Shown here one piece after another: positions 1-9,232 of a DNA stretch of 64,000 nucleotides. The stretch is from an uncultured Exiguobacterium sp. (GTDB lineage Bacteria > Bacillota > Bacilli > Exiguobacteriales > Exiguobacteriaceae): NCBI GenBank assembly GCA_913775715.1, contig CAJYMC010000004.1, positions 186,001 to 250,000 on the forward strand. Direction: 5' to 3'. The notes beneath the pieces were generated by a model. That model was not told the origin of the DNA and made no database searches. It saw nothing but the letters and a program-made list of their open reading frames with translations. Within the stretch, counting starts at the first letter, position 1, and each line of letters opens with the position of its first letter. A program made the position numbers and the translations under genes.

Positions 1-112
1 AATTCGGAAATCTTATCGATCGGGTGCAGCACCCGCAGGAATTAGCACAGTATCTTTCGACCTGTTGCTGAGGTTTCATAGGGCCAGTCCCTCCACCTCT
101 CTGGATAAGTAT
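1..112 (-). promoter_or_regulatory. SAM-I (S-box) riboswitch aptamer, gene off the left edge
   Basis: Read on the minus strand, this has the S-box order: CTTATCCAGAGAGGTGGAGG (about 109-90), then GGCCC, then ATGAAACCTCAGCAAC (about 78-63), then GTGCTAATTCC, with the closing GATAAG at 17-12 pairing with CTTATC at 109-104. SAM-I riboswitches shut down sulfur and methionine genes when S-adenosylmethionine is plentiful. The expression platform and the controlled gene lie beyond position 1. The motif match is direct; the ligand follows from the class. Confidence 0.93.
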
Positions 113-147
113 GTAATTGTTCCTAACCATATCAGAATGCAGATAAT

Positions 148-1065
148 TCAGTCAACAAGCAGTTCTCGATTTTTTTGATAAATCCATAAATTAGATTCAA
201 TCAGTTGAAGGTGACGTGGAGAGCGTGTTTCGAGCAACGTGCTAAAGAAATGTTCCACTTCGACAGGCTGACCCTTTTCCATGTCCCGTAACATCGACGA
301 TTTCATCGTGTCTTCCATTGCATGCATCTGCTTCAGCAAGACCGCTTCTACATCATCATTGAAAATTGCACCTTGTTCTTCCATCGCTTGTTTCGCTTCC
401 TTCATGACGTCTTGAATCATCTGATAACCAATTGGGTCCTTGCGAACTGGACCGATGGCAGAGCGAAATAGTGTCGTCACGCCCGCAAATGTCGAAATGA
501 AGAGGTACTTTTGCCACATGTCATCCATGATATGCATCGAGTACGCCATCGGTGCCTTCGCTTTCGCAAAACGTGTTGCAATCTCCTCTAAACGCGCTGT
601 TGGTTTACCGGTTCGTGAACCAAACAATAGCCGATGAGACGGGCTTGTCTGTACAATACGCCCTTCTGCATCAAGCGTCGATTCGATGAAGCAAAGCCCT
701 CCCAGTACTCGATCTTCTCCGAAGACTTCTGTTAACCGGCGAATATGACGCATCCCGTTCAATAAGGGAATGATATATGTATCTTCCGAAATGAATGGCG
801 CAAGATCCTGTAAGACGTCATCCAAGTGATAGGCTTTCGTAGAAAGTAAGACGACATCAAATGTGTGATTTGGTCGCATGTCTCGTGTCACTAACTGAGG
901 CGTAATCGTCATATCGCCATGAGGACTAGTGATGTGTAGTCCTGTTTTTTGTAGTTGTTCATATCGATTCGAACGGACGAGGAATGTCACCTGCTCCCCT
1001 TGCTCAGCAAGACGACCTCCGAAATAGCCTCCAACTGCCCCTGCACCTACAACTAACATGTTCAT
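148..1065 (-). CDS. panE: ketopantoate reductase family protein (PanE/ApbA)
   Basis: 305 residues, the usual length for NADPH-dependent 2-dehydropantoate 2-reductases, which make pantoate for coenzyme A. The N-terminus carries the Rossmann motif GAGAVGGYFGG. LSTKAYHLDDVL near residue 75 and MWQKYLF near 185 fit the catalytic-lysine helix of the family, followed by an all-helical C-terminal domain. The ATG is preceded by AAGGAGGAG. It stands alone and diverges from the gluconate operon. Several ApbA-like paralogues act on other 2-keto acids, so the family is secure and the exact substrate is not. Confidence 0.82.
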   Translation of the reverse strand: MNMLVVGAGAVGGYFGGRLAEQGEQVTFLVRSNRYEQLQKTGLHITSPHGDMTITPQLVTRDMRPNHTFDVVLLSTKAYHLDDVLQDLAPFISEDTYIIPLLNGMRHIRRLTEVFGEDRVLGGLCFIESTLDAEGRIVQTSPSHRLLFGSRTGKPTARLEEIATRFAKAKAPMAYSMHIMDDMWQKYLFISTFAGVTTLFRSAIGPVRKDPIGYQMIQDVMKEAKQAMEEQGAIFNDDVEAVLLKQMHAMEDTMKSSMLRDMEKGQPVEVEHFFSTLLETRSPRHLQLIESNLWIYQKNRELLVD

Positions 1066-1167
1066 ATGTACTATCTCCTCCTTACCCGTTCTGTGCGTTG
1101 CTTACTCCTTCACCCTAACATATTTGGAACCGATTTCCTGATTTCTACTTGAATCACTAAAATGTAA

Positions 1168-1181
1168 GTTAAGCGTTTGCA
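1168..1181. promoter_or_regulatory. possible cre (CcpA) site over the gntR -35 region
   Basis: GTTAAGCGTTTGCA keeps the core of the Bacillus cre consensus (TGWNANCGNTNWCA) with about three mismatches and overlaps the -35 hexamer of the gnt promoter. Catabolite repression of gluconate operons is known in Bacillus. The match is imperfect, so this is a suggestion. Confidence 0.35.
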
Positions 1182-1204
1182 TTTTAGAAAAAAACGTTTA
1201 TACT
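1177..1204 (+). promoter_or_regulatory. gnt operon promoter (sigma-A type)
   Basis: TTGCAT (1177-1182) and TATACT (1199-1204) are separated by 16 bases. Transcription would start near 1211, inside the GntR palindrome, and read the whole gnt operon. Confidence 0.75.
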
Positions 1205-1205
1205 A

Positions 1206-1219
1206 ACTTGTATACAAGT
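1206..1219. promoter_or_regulatory. GntR operator
   Basis: ACTTGTATACAAGT is a perfect 14-base palindrome just downstream of the -10 hexamer. It matches the operator known for the Bacillus subtilis gnt operon, as I recall it. GntR bound here would block initiation until gluconate releases it. Confidence 0.88.
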
Positions 1220-1247
1220 ATACTCACTCTAGAAATCAGGTGATTCC

Positions 1248-1964
1248 ATGTCAGAACTGTTATACCCCTTGAAGTGGTTAGCGAAAGCTTCCGCCGGAGA
1301 TCGTGTTGCACACGAGTTACGGATGCGGATTATTTCAGGAAAGATTGAAAGCGGTACCATCTTATCTGAGAATAAATTAGCCTCTGATTTTTCAGTCAGT
1401 CGCTCTCCTGTCCGGGATGCGTTAAAGGTCCTTGCATCCGAACAATTGATTCGTCTCGAACGAATGGGAGCGGTCGTCGTCGGTTTGTCCGAGCGCGACA
1501 TTCAGGAAATCTATGATGTCCGGTTGCTCATCGAAACATTCGTCTTCGAGCGACTCGTCAAAATCGAACGGTCTGAACTCGTCCGTGAGCTCAGTAAAAT
1601 TCTCGAAATGATGAAAGTTGCCATCAAATACAAGGATGCCGATGAATTTTCCTTCCAGGACGTACTGTTTCATGAAACAATCATCCGCTCGATCGATCAT
1701 GGGTATGTCAGCATGATTTGGCAAAATCTTAAACCGGTCATGGAAAGTTTCATCCTCCTATCGATGCGGGTACGATTCGAGGAAGACATCGAAGACTTCG
1801 AACGCATTCTCGCGAACCACGCCTTGTATATCGAAGCGATCGAGACAGGGGATCGTGAACGGATGGTTGCTTCCTTACATCAGAACTTTGATGACGTCCA
1901 GGAAGTCGAAGATCTCTGGAAAACGCAACAAATGATGTCGAAAGGAGTCGATTCACATGACTGA
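1248..1964 (+). CDS. gntR: gluconate operon repressor, GntR/FadR family
   Basis: 238 residues. The N-terminal winged helix-turn-helix (about residues 15-75) includes SENKLASDFSVSRSPVRDAL, the classic GntR recognition segment. A helical FCD effector domain follows, which in this family senses gluconate. SD-like TCAGGTGA precedes the ATG. It is the first gene of a gntRKPZ operon and overlaps gntK by 8 bases, implying coupled translation. The palindrome at 1206-1219 is its likely operator, giving autoregulation. Function is strongly supported by gene order. Confidence 0.93.
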   Translation: MSELLYPLKWLAKASAGDRVAHELRMRIISGKIESGTILSENKLASDFSVSRSPVRDALKVLASEQLIRLERMGAVVVGLSERDIQEIYDVRLLIETFVFERLVKIERSELVRELSKILEMMKVAIKYKDADEFSFQDVLFHETIIRSIDHGYVSMIWQNLKPVMESFILLSMRVRFEEDIEDFERILANHALYIEAIETGDRERMVASLHQNFDDVQEVEDLWKTQQMMSKGVDSHD

Positions 1965-3498
1965 ATACATGTTAGGCGTCGATATCGGTACGACGAGTAC
2001 GAAAGCAGTCTTATTTACGACAAAAGGAGAGGTTGTCGGACAAACGAATGTCGGTTACCCACTCCACACACCAAACCGTTCGACGGCGGAGCAGGATCCG
2101 GAAGAAATTTTTGATGCTGTACTCGAATCGATCCGTTTGATCACAAAACGTCATCCAAGCATGCCACCGAAGTTCGTCGCGTTCAGTAGTGCCATGCACA
2201 GCTTGATCGCAATGGACGCACAGCATCAACCACTGACTGCCTGCATCACGTGGGCGGACAGCCGGAGTGAAGCATGGTCGAACAAGATTAAAGAACAATA
2301 CGGTTTCTCGATCTATCACCGGACCGGGACACCGATCCATCCGATGTCACCGCTTAGCAAAATCAGTTGGCTCGTCGAAGATCGTCCGGAGCTCCATGCT
2401 CAAACGAAAAAATATATCGGGATCAAGGAATTCGTGTTCCAAAGACTGTTCGGCAGATACGTCATCGACCACTCTCTCGCTTCAGCGACCGGTCTCTTCA
2501 ACATTCATGAATTAGGCTGGGATACGGGCGCGTTACATGTCGCAGGGATCGATGCAAGCTATTTATCAGAACCCGTACCGACGACGACGTCATGTACTGG
2601 ACTGAATGTCGATTACGCACGACAAATGGGACTATCCGTCGATACGCCGTTCTTAGTCGGTGCCAGTGATGGTGTCCTTTCTAACTTAGGTGTCAACGCG
2701 ATTCGCAAAGGGGAAATTGCGATCACGATTGGAACGAGCGGTGCCATCCGAACGATCATTGATCGTCCGCAGACCGATGAAAAGGGACGGACGTTCTGTT
2801 ACGCGCTGACCGAGGACCACTGGGTCATCGGTGGGCCAGTCAATAATGGCGGAATGGTCTTACGGTGGATCCGAGACGAACTCGCGTCAGCAGAAGTCGA
2901 GACAGCAAAACGCCTCGGCATCGATCCGTACGCCGTCCTGACGAAGATTGCCGAACGCGTCCGCCCAGGATCCGACGGATTATTGTTCCACCCTTACCTG
3001 TCCGGTGAACGAGCGCCACTCTGGAATCCGGATGTCAGCGGTTCGTTCTTTGGTTTAACGCTTTCGCATAAAAAAGAGCATATGATCCGGGCAGCACTAG
3101 AAGGGGTCATCTACAATCTCTATACCGTCTTCCTCGCACTCGTCGAGTGTATGGACGGTCCTGTGACGCGAATTCAGGCGACGGGTGGCTTTGCCCGTTC
3201 TGAAGTCTGGCGCCAAATGATGGCGGATATCTTTGAGTCGGAAGTCGTCATTCCGGAAAGCTTTGAAAGTTCATGTCTCGGTGCTTGTATTCTCGGACTG
3301 TATGCGACAGGGGAAATCGATTCGTTCGAAGTCGTGTCCGAGATGATCGGGGAAACACATCGCCATGTACCAAATGAAGAAGCGATGCATGAATATCGTC
3401 AGCTCTTACCGATTTTCATTAGTCTGGCGCGGACATTGTCTGAGGATCACAAACGAATCGCTGCGTATCAACGGAGCTTGATTCAAAAAGAAAACTAA
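1957..3498 (+). CDS. gntK: gluconokinase, FGGY family
   Basis: 513 residues, typical of FGGY carbohydrate kinases. It phosphorylates gluconate to 6-phosphogluconate with ATP. The N-terminal phosphate-binding segment reads GVDIGTTSTKAVLF, and the C-terminal ATPase half carries TIGTSGAIR (about residues 264-272) and GGFARSEVW. It lies between the repressor and the permease in the Bacillus gnt order, which separates it from xylulokinase and glycerol kinase relatives. Confidence 0.93.
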   Translation: MTEYMLGVDIGTTSTKAVLFTTKGEVVGQTNVGYPLHTPNRSTAEQDPEEIFDAVLESIRLITKRHPSMPPKFVAFSSAMHSLIAMDAQHQPLTACITWADSRSEAWSNKIKEQYGFSIYHRTGTPIHPMSPLSKISWLVEDRPELHAQTKKYIGIKEFVFQRLFGRYVIDHSLASATGLFNIHELGWDTGALHVAGIDASYLSEPVPTTTSCTGLNVDYARQMGLSVDTPFLVGASDGVLSNLGVNAIRKGEIAITIGTSGAIRTIIDRPQTDEKGRTFCYALTEDHWVIGGPVNNGGMVLRWIRDELASAEVETAKRLGIDPYAVLTKIAERVRPGSDGLLFHPYLSGERAPLWNPDVSGSFFGLTLSHKKEHMIRAALEGVIYNLYTVFLALVECMDGPVTRIQATGGFARSEVWRQMMADIFESEVVIPESFESSCLGACILGLYATGEIDSFEVVSEMIGETHRHVPNEEAMHEYRQLLPIFISLARTLSEDHKRIAAYQRSLIQKEN

Positions 3499-3522
3499 CT
3501 TAATCTTTTGGGGGAAGTCATC

Positions 3523-4869
3523 ATGCCATTAGTCATCGTAGGAATTGGGATCGTCGCGTTGCTCGTTCTCATCATGGGGTTGAAATTAAATACGTTTGTC
3601 TCACTCATCATCGTTTCCTTTGGCGTTGCACTACTGCTCGGCATGCCGCTCGATCAGATCGTCAAGACGATCGAAGCTGGTATCGGCGGAACGCTTGGTC
3701 ACCTCGCATTGATCTTTGGTCTTGGTGCCATGCTTGGAAAGCTGATCGCTGACGCCGGGGGGGCGCAGCGAATCGCCATGACGCTTGTCGCTCGATTCGG
3801 GGAAAAGAACATCCAATGGGCAGTCGTCGTCGCTTCATTCATCATCGGGATCGCCCTCTTCTTCGAAGTCGGACTCGTCCTGTTGATTCCAATCGTCTTT
3901 GCGATTTCACGTCAGCTCCGCGTCTCGATCCTGTATCTCGGGATCCCGATGGTCGCAGCCCTGTCTGTCACGCACGGCTTCTTACCACCTCATCCGGGTC
4001 CGACCGTCATCGCTGGGGAATATAAGGCCAATATCGGGGAAGTCCTATTGTATGGTTTCATCGTTGCTGTTCCGACGGTCATCATTGCCGGTCCTATCTT
4101 TACGAAAATCGCGAAACGACTCGTCCCTGAATCGTTTACACGGACAGGTAACATCGCGTCACTCGGGGAACAAAAAGAATTTGATTTAGACGAGACACCA
4201 GGTTTTGGCATCAGTGTTTTCACGGCGATGCTACCGGTTCTTTTGATGTCGGTCGCAACAATCTTCACGCTTTTACAAGAAACTCTCGGCTGGGGTGAAA
4301 ATAGCGTCATCTCGGCAATCGAGTTCATCGGGAACGCCTCGACGGCAATGTTGATTTCTTTGCTCGTCGCGGTCTACACGATGGGGATCGCGCGTAAGAT
4401 TCCGATGCAAACGGTCATGGAATCTTGTACGACGGCAATTGCTCAAATCGGGATGATGCTATTGATCATCGGCGGTGGCGGTGCCTTCAAACAAGTCTTG
4501 ATTGACGGTGGTGTTGGGACGTTCGTCGCGCAATTATTTGAAGGGTCAGCGTTATCTCCGATTCTACTCGCTTGGTTGATCGCTGCGATTCTCCGAATCT
4601 CACTTGGTTCCGCGACAGTCGCTGCCCTCTCAACAGCAGGTCTCGTCATTCCCTTACTAGAGCAATCCGACGTCAACTTAGCGCTCGTCGTTCTCGCGAC
4701 TGGTGCGGGTAGTCTGATTGCTTCACACGTCAATGATGCAGGCTTCTGGATGTTTAAAGAGTATTTCGGATTATCATTAAAAGAAACGTTTGCGACATGG
4801 ACTGTGCTTGAGACGATCATTTCCGTTTGTGGACTTGGGTTCGTTCTTCTTCTCAGCCTCGTCGTCTAA
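3523..4869 (+). CDS. gntP: gluconate permease, GntP family
   Basis: 448 residues, almost wholly hydrophobic with roughly a dozen membrane segments, matching GntP-type gluconate:H+ symporters (HGFLPPHPGP and SHVNDAGFW are characteristic). An upstream TTG at 3508 would give 5 extra residues, but GGGGGAAG at 3510-3517 is the ribosome-binding site, so the ATG at 3523 is chosen. It brings gluconate in for GntK. Confidence 0.93.
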   Translation: MPLVIVGIGIVALLVLIMGLKLNTFVSLIIVSFGVALLLGMPLDQIVKTIEAGIGGTLGHLALIFGLGAMLGKLIADAGGAQRIAMTLVARFGEKNIQWAVVVASFIIGIALFFEVGLVLLIPIVFAISRQLRVSILYLGIPMVAALSVTHGFLPPHPGPTVIAGEYKANIGEVLLYGFIVAVPTVIIAGPIFTKIAKRLVPESFTRTGNIASLGEQKEFDLDETPGFGISVFTAMLPVLLMSVATIFTLLQETLGWGENSVISAIEFIGNASTAMLISLLVAVYTMGIARKIPMQTVMESCTTAIAQIGMMLLIIGGGGAFKQVLIDGGVGTFVAQLFEGSALSPILLAWLIAAILRISLGSATVAALSTAGLVIPLLEQSDVNLALVVLATGAGSLIASHVNDAGFWMFKEYFGLSLKETFATWTVLETIISVCGLGFVLLLSLVV

Positions 4870-4889
4870 GAAAAGGAGTCGTTCTACTT

Positions 4890-6290
4890 ATGCAACATTC
4901 TATTGGAGTCATCGGGCTTGGTGTCATGGGACGCAACCTGGCACTGAATATGGCGAGTCAGCAAGAAGAGGTCGCCATCTATAACTACACACGTGATTTA
5001 ACGGACGATCTCGTCGCACATGATGAGGGACTACCTCTTCATCCGTACTATGACATTGAAGCATTCGTTCAATCACTCGCTCGCCCACGTAAAATCTTCA
5101 TGATGGTCACGGCTGGTAGCGCGATTGATTCAGTCATCGAATCGTTACTTCCGCATCTCGAAACAGGCGATATCATCATGGATGGTGGGAACTCTCACTT
5201 CCTCGATACAGAGCGTCGTTTCGACGAGTTACAACGCCACGGGATCGAATACATCGGCGTCGGTGTATCGGGTGGTGAAGTCGGTGCGCGGACTGGTCCT
5301 GCGATCATGCCGGGTGGATCGAAAGAAGCTTACGAACATGTCGCACCGATCTTGACGAAGATCGCCGCTCACGTCGAAGGAGATCCATGTTGTGTCTATA
5401 TTGGTCCAAAAGGCGCTGGTCACTTCGTCAAGATGGTCCATAACGGAATCGAGTATGCGGACATGCAACTGATCGCTGAAGCGTATAGCTTCCTCCGTTT
5501 CCGCCTCGGACTCGATGTCACGGAAGTCGCGGACATCTTCGCCGAGTGGAACGAAGGTGAACTGAAAAGTTATCTGATTGAGATCACAGCGGACATTCTC
5601 CGGAAAACGGATGATGAGACTGGCCAACCATTGATTGATGTCATTCTCGATCAAGCCGGTCAAAAAGGAACTGGAAAATGGACGAGCCTGCAAGCCATTG
5701 ATAATGGGATCGCCTCTTCGATCATTACAGAAGCCCTGTTCGCGCGTTACCTTTCAGCTATTAAAGAAGAACGCGTCGCAGCGTCTGCTGTTCTAAAGGG
5801 TCCAGAAGACTTGTCAACGCTTGAGCGAGATACGTGGATCGAACGGATCCGTCAAGCGCTTTATATGGGGAAAGTCGCCGCATACGCGCAAGGCTTCACC
5901 CAGTACCGGACGTCGTCTGAGTTGTATGACTGGAACTTACGCCTTGAGGAGATTGCCTTGATCTTCCGTGGCGGATGTATCATCCGGGCCGACTTCTTGA
6001 ACGTCATCAGTGAAGCGTTTAAAAACGACGCGAACCTCTCGAACTTGATGCTCGCCCCGTTCTTCGCTGAGAAAGTACAGGCGTACCAAAAATCGTTACG
6101 TCACGTCGTTGCCGAGGGAGCGTTATCTGGTTTTGCACTCCCATCTCTATCGACGTCACTGACGTATTACGATAGCTACCGGACAGCGAATTCGAATGCC
6201 AACATGTTGCAAGCACAACGTGATTATTTCGGCGCTCACACGTATGCCCGAACAGACCGCAAAGGTATTTTCCATACGGACTGGCAATAA
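4890..6290 (+). CDS. gntZ: 6-phosphogluconate dehydrogenase (decarboxylating)
   Basis: 466 residues. It oxidises 6-phosphogluconate to ribulose 5-phosphate and CO2. Visible are the N-terminal dinucleotide fold (GLGVMGRNLALNMA), the substrate loop GVSGGEVGARTGPAIMPGG, and the catalytic helix KMVHNGIEYADMQLI. The reading frame opens at 4827 inside gntP, but AAAAGGAG at 4871-4878 selects the ATG at 4890. As last gene of the gnt operon it corresponds to Bacillus gntZ; a separate gnd may exist elsewhere. Confidence 0.93.
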   Translation: MQHSIGVIGLGVMGRNLALNMASQQEEVAIYNYTRDLTDDLVAHDEGLPLHPYYDIEAFVQSLARPRKIFMMVTAGSAIDSVIESLLPHLETGDIIMDGGNSHFLDTERRFDELQRHGIEYIGVGVSGGEVGARTGPAIMPGGSKEAYEHVAPILTKIAAHVEGDPCCVYIGPKGAGHFVKMVHNGIEYADMQLIAEAYSFLRFRLGLDVTEVADIFAEWNEGELKSYLIEITADILRKTDDETGQPLIDVILDQAGQKGTGKWTSLQAIDNGIASSIITEALFARYLSAIKEERVAASAVLKGPEDLSTLERDTWIERIRQALYMGKVAAYAQGFTQYRTSSELYDWNLRLEEIALIFRGGCIIRADFLNVISEAFKNDANLSNLMLAPFFAEKVQAYQKSLRHVVAEGALSGFALPSLSTSLTYYDSYRTANSNANMLQAQRDYFGAHTYARTDRKGIFHTDWQ

Positions 6291-6301
6291 GGAATACAGC
6301 T

Positions 6302-6340
6302 CCCGACTCCTGTTTCATTTAGGAGTCGGGATTTCTTTTT
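6302..6340 (+). terminator. rho-independent terminator of the gnt operon
   Basis: CCCGACTCCT and AGGAGTCGGG form a perfect 10-bp stem with a 9-base loop, followed by ATTTCTTTTTTTG. Confidence 0.93.
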
Positions 6341-6385
6341 TTGTTCACACAATCTTTCCTGAAATAAGAAATTACCGATTATACC

Positions 6386-6391
6386 TTGACA
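6386..6391 (+). promoter_or_regulatory. -35 hexamer of the ahpCF promoter
   Basis: A perfect TTGACA lies about 33 bases upstream of the PerR-like box. The -10 element is less clear (TATATG or TAGTAT between 6404 and 6419). Confidence 0.5.
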
Positions 6392-6423
6392 AAAGTGTTG
6401 GTCTATATGAAATTAGTATTAGA

Positions 6424-6438
6424 TTAGAATTATTCTAG
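6424..6438. promoter_or_regulatory. PerR-like operator of ahpCF
   Basis: TTAGAATTATTCTAG matches the Bacillus PerR box TTATAATNATTATAA at 12 of 15 positions and keeps near-perfect dyad symmetry. It lies just downstream of the probable ahpC promoter. PerR repression of ahpCF, released by peroxide, is established in Bacillus; its action here is inferred. Confidence 0.75.
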
Positions 6439-6511
6439 TGTGATAAATACAGATTACCTGTATGCACTAGAACAGATTCTAAATATAGAAACCTTGAGGA
6501 GGATTTTTATC

Positions 6512-7075
6512 ATGTCTTTAATCGGAAGTGAAGTAAAACCATTCAGTGCATCAGCATTCCACAACGGAGAATTCGTTGACCTAACGGATGCTAACCTTCG
6601 CGGTAAATGGAGTGTCGTATGTTTCTACCCTGCAGACTTTACATTCGTTTGCCCGACAGAACTCGAAGATCTCCAAAACCAATACGCAACACTCAAAGCG
6701 CTTGACGTTGAAGTTTACTCTGTTTCAACAGATACGCATTTCACACATAAAGCATGGCACGAAACATCAGAAACAATCGGTAAAATCGAGTACGTCATGA
6801 TCGGCGACCCATCACACGTCATCTCACGTAACTTCGAAGTCTTGAACGAACAAGATGGTCTTGCTGACCGCGGTACGTTCATCATCGACCCAGACGGTGT
6901 CATCCAAACGGTTGAGATCAACGCAGGCGGCATCGGTCGTGATGCAAGCACGCTCGTCAACAAAATCAAAGCAGCACAATACGTACGTAACAATCCAGGC
7001 GAAGTCTGCCCAGCGAAATGGGAAGAAGGCTCTGCAACACTCACACCAAGCCTTGACCTCGTCGGAAAAATTTAA
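6512..7075 (+). CDS. ahpC: alkyl hydroperoxide reductase subunit C (typical 2-Cys peroxiredoxin)
   Basis: 187 residues, the family length. It reduces hydrogen peroxide, organic peroxides and peroxynitrite in the cytoplasm and is recycled by AhpF. The peroxidatic cysteine is Cys47 in FTFVCPTE and the resolving cysteine is Cys166 in GEVCPAKW. The frame is open from 6440, but GAGGAGG upstream of the ATG at 6512 fixes the start. ahpF follows 14 bases downstream. Confidence 0.97.
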   Translation: MSLIGSEVKPFSASAFHNGEFVDLTDANLRGKWSVVCFYPADFTFVCPTELEDLQNQYATLKALDVEVYSVSTDTHFTHKAWHETSETIGKIEYVMIGDPSHVISRNFEVLNEQDGLADRGTFIIDPDGVIQTVEINAGGIGRDASTLVNKIKAAQYVRNNPGEVCPAKWEEGSATLTPSLDLVGKI

Positions 7076-7089
7076 GGAGCGGATTCGCG

Positions 7090-8619
7090 ATGGCTTTAGC
7101 ACCAGACATTAAAGCACAACTCGCGCAATACCTCGAGCTTCTCGAAGGCGATCTCGTCCTAGCGGTTAGCGCTGGGACGGACGCCGTCTCGCTTGAGATG
7201 AGCGCACTCGTCGAAGAGATCGCAAGCATGACACCACGCATCTCCGTCGAGCAGGCAAGCCTTCCCCGGACACCAAGTTTCACAGTCAACCGTGTCGGTG
7301 AGACAAGTGGCATCACGTTCGCGGGAATTCCACTCGGTCATGAGTTCACGTCTCTCGTTCTTGCTCTGCTACAAGTCAGCGGTCGAGCACCGAAGGTCGA
7401 TGCGGACGTCATCAAGCAGATTCAAGGCATTCAAGAAACGTACCACTTCGAGTCATACATCAGCTTGAGCTGCCACAACTGCCCGGATGTCGTACAAGCG
7501 TTGAACGTCATGAGCGTTCTCAACCCGAACATCAGTCACACGATGATTGATGGGGCGGCATTTAAAGCAGAAGTCGAACAAAAAGAGATCATGGCTGTTC
7601 CGACGGTCTTCGTCAACGGTGAAGCATTCGGTAATGGACGGATGTCACTCGAAGAAATCTTGGCGAAGCTTGGCACAGGTGCCGATGCTTCTGATTTCGC
7701 TGATAGAGATCCATACGATGTCCTCGTCGTCGGTGGTGGTCCAGCTGGATCGAGTGCTGCGATTTATGCAGCCCGTAAAGGCATCCGGACAGGAATCGTC
7801 GCAGAACGCTTCGGTGGACAAGTCATGGATACGATGAGCATCGAAAACTTCATCAGCATGAAGTACACAGAAGGACCAAAACTCGTCGCAAGTCTTGAGG
7901 AGCACGTCAAGGAATATGGCATCGATGTCATGAACCTGCAACGGGCAACTCGCCTTGAGAAGAAGGACCTCCTTGAGCTTGAACTTGAGAATGGTGCTGT
8001 CTTGAAGACGAAGAGTTTGATCCTTTCAACAGGTGCACGCTGGCGTAACGTTGGTGTCCCAGGCGAACTCGAATTCAAGAACAAAGGTGTCGCCTACTGC
8101 CCACACTGTGATGGTCCATTGTTCGAAGGAAAACGTGTCGCAGTCATCGGTGGCGGAAACTCAGGAATCGAAGCAGCCATCGATCTCGCGGGAATCGTCA
8201 AGCATGTCACGGTCCTTGAGTTCGCACCGGAACTAAAAGCAGACGCTGTTCTTCAAGAACGCCTCGCTTCACTTCCGAACGTCACGGTCGTCGTCAACGC
8301 ACAGACGAAGGAAATCACAGGAACGGACAAAGTGAACGGTATCACGTACATCGAGCGCGAAACGAACGTTGAACGTCACGTCGAGCTCGAAGGTGTCTTC
8401 GTCCAGATCGGTCTCGTACCGAACACGGACTGGCTCGGTGAAACGGTGAACCGTAACAAGTTCGGTGAAGTCCAAGTCGATCGCCACGGCGCAACGAACG
8501 TACCAGGCGTTTTCGCAGCAGGAGACTGCACAGATAGCGCGTATAAACAGATCATCATCTCGATGGGATCTGGTGCAACAGCTGCACTCGGTGCTTTCGA
8601 TCACTTGATTCGGAATTAA
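7090..8619 (+). CDS. ahpF: alkyl hydroperoxide reductase subunit F
   Basis: 509 residues. This flavoprotein passes NADH electrons to AhpC. An N-terminal tandem thioredoxin-fold domain has the redox pair Cys128/Cys131 (SCHNCPDV). The FAD/NAD core starts near residue 212 (VVGGGPAGSSAAIYAARKG) and carries Cys337/Cys340 (YCPHCDG), the NAD site VIGGGNSGIEAA and the FAD motif VFAAGDCTD. Full length and intact; transcribed with ahpC. Confidence 0.97.
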   Translation: MALAPDIKAQLAQYLELLEGDLVLAVSAGTDAVSLEMSALVEEIASMTPRISVEQASLPRTPSFTVNRVGETSGITFAGIPLGHEFTSLVLALLQVSGRAPKVDADVIKQIQGIQETYHFESYISLSCHNCPDVVQALNVMSVLNPNISHTMIDGAAFKAEVEQKEIMAVPTVFVNGEAFGNGRMSLEEILAKLGTGADASDFADRDPYDVLVVGGGPAGSSAAIYAARKGIRTGIVAERFGGQVMDTMSIENFISMKYTEGPKLVASLEEHVKEYGIDVMNLQRATRLEKKDLLELELENGAVLKTKSLILSTGARWRNVGVPGELEFKNKGVAYCPHCDGPLFEGKRVAVIGGGNSGIEAAIDLAGIVKHVTVLEFAPELKADAVLQERLASLPNVTVVVNAQTKEITGTDKVNGITYIERETNVERHVELEGVFVQIGLVPNTDWLGETVNRNKFGEVQVDRHGATNVPGVFAAGDCTDSAYKQIIISMGSGATAALGAFDHLIRN

Positions 8620-8621
8620 TG

Positions 8622-8658
8622 AAAAAGAGCGGAACTCAAACGAGTTTCGCTCTTTTTC
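8622..8658 (+). terminator. terminator after ahpF
   Basis: AAAAAGAGCGGAACTC and GAGTTTCGCTCTTTTT form a 16-bp stem with a 4-base loop. The A/T ends make it usable in both directions, so it may also serve the convergent gene at 8663. Confidence 0.9.
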
Positions 8659-8662
8659 TGCC

Positions 8663-9232
8663 TCAATAGTAGATTTCACCGTACCATGAACAATGATATT
8701 CTTTCGTGATATGATGTCTTGTTAAGATGCCTTGCTTCGCGTATGTACCACTGACCGTTACGACCATCGTTTGCAAAGCATCGATTGGAGTACCGGAGAA
8801 TCCGGTTTGCGTCCACTTTCCACCATCGATCGCAAGAGACGTCATCGAAAAGACATCGGATAATCGTTGGCGTTTACTCTGTTCCAAGAGTTCCGTCTCG
8901 AAATTTCCGATGATCCGGACATCTTTTCCACGTTCTGTACGTTCAAGCGTTCGTTCACTATCCCACTCTAAGCTCGTTTGGACACGTAGCGGCTTCAACC
9001 GTTCGAGTGCCCGTTCTTGAAAACGTTCCGGCGAAACCCAGTCCTCGTCTTCGAATTGATTTGCTTCAAACAACGTGACGTCCGCATTTTCATGTGTCCG
9101 ATTTATGTTTTCCACGATTTTTTCATATGCTGCGTAATAACGTTGATGTTGTGTCGTCTGATCCTTTGCCTCCGATGTGACTGGTGACAACGAAGCAAGT
9201 ATGACAACGGCTGTCGCGATCTGATATTTCAC
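8663..9232 (-). CDS. predicted secreted protein of unknown function
   Basis: About 189 residues from a GTG at 9232, chosen because GGGAGGGG lies 6 bases upstream; the frame itself opens much farther back. The N-terminus (KYQIATAVVILASLSPVTSEA) looks like a signal peptide, so the product is probably exported. The rest is hydrophilic and charged, with no cysteine pair or lipobox. I do not recognise a family. It faces the ahpF terminator and stands alone. Confidence 0.6.
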   Translation of the reverse strand: MKYQIATAVVILASLSPVTSEAKDQTTQHQRYYAAYEKIVENINRTHENADVTLFEANQFEDEDWVSPERFQERALERLKPLRVQTSLEWDSERTLERTERGKDVRIIGNFETELLEQSKRQRLSDVFSMTSLAIDGGKWTQTGFSGTPIDALQTMVVTVSGTYAKQGILTRHHITKEYHCSWYGEIYY

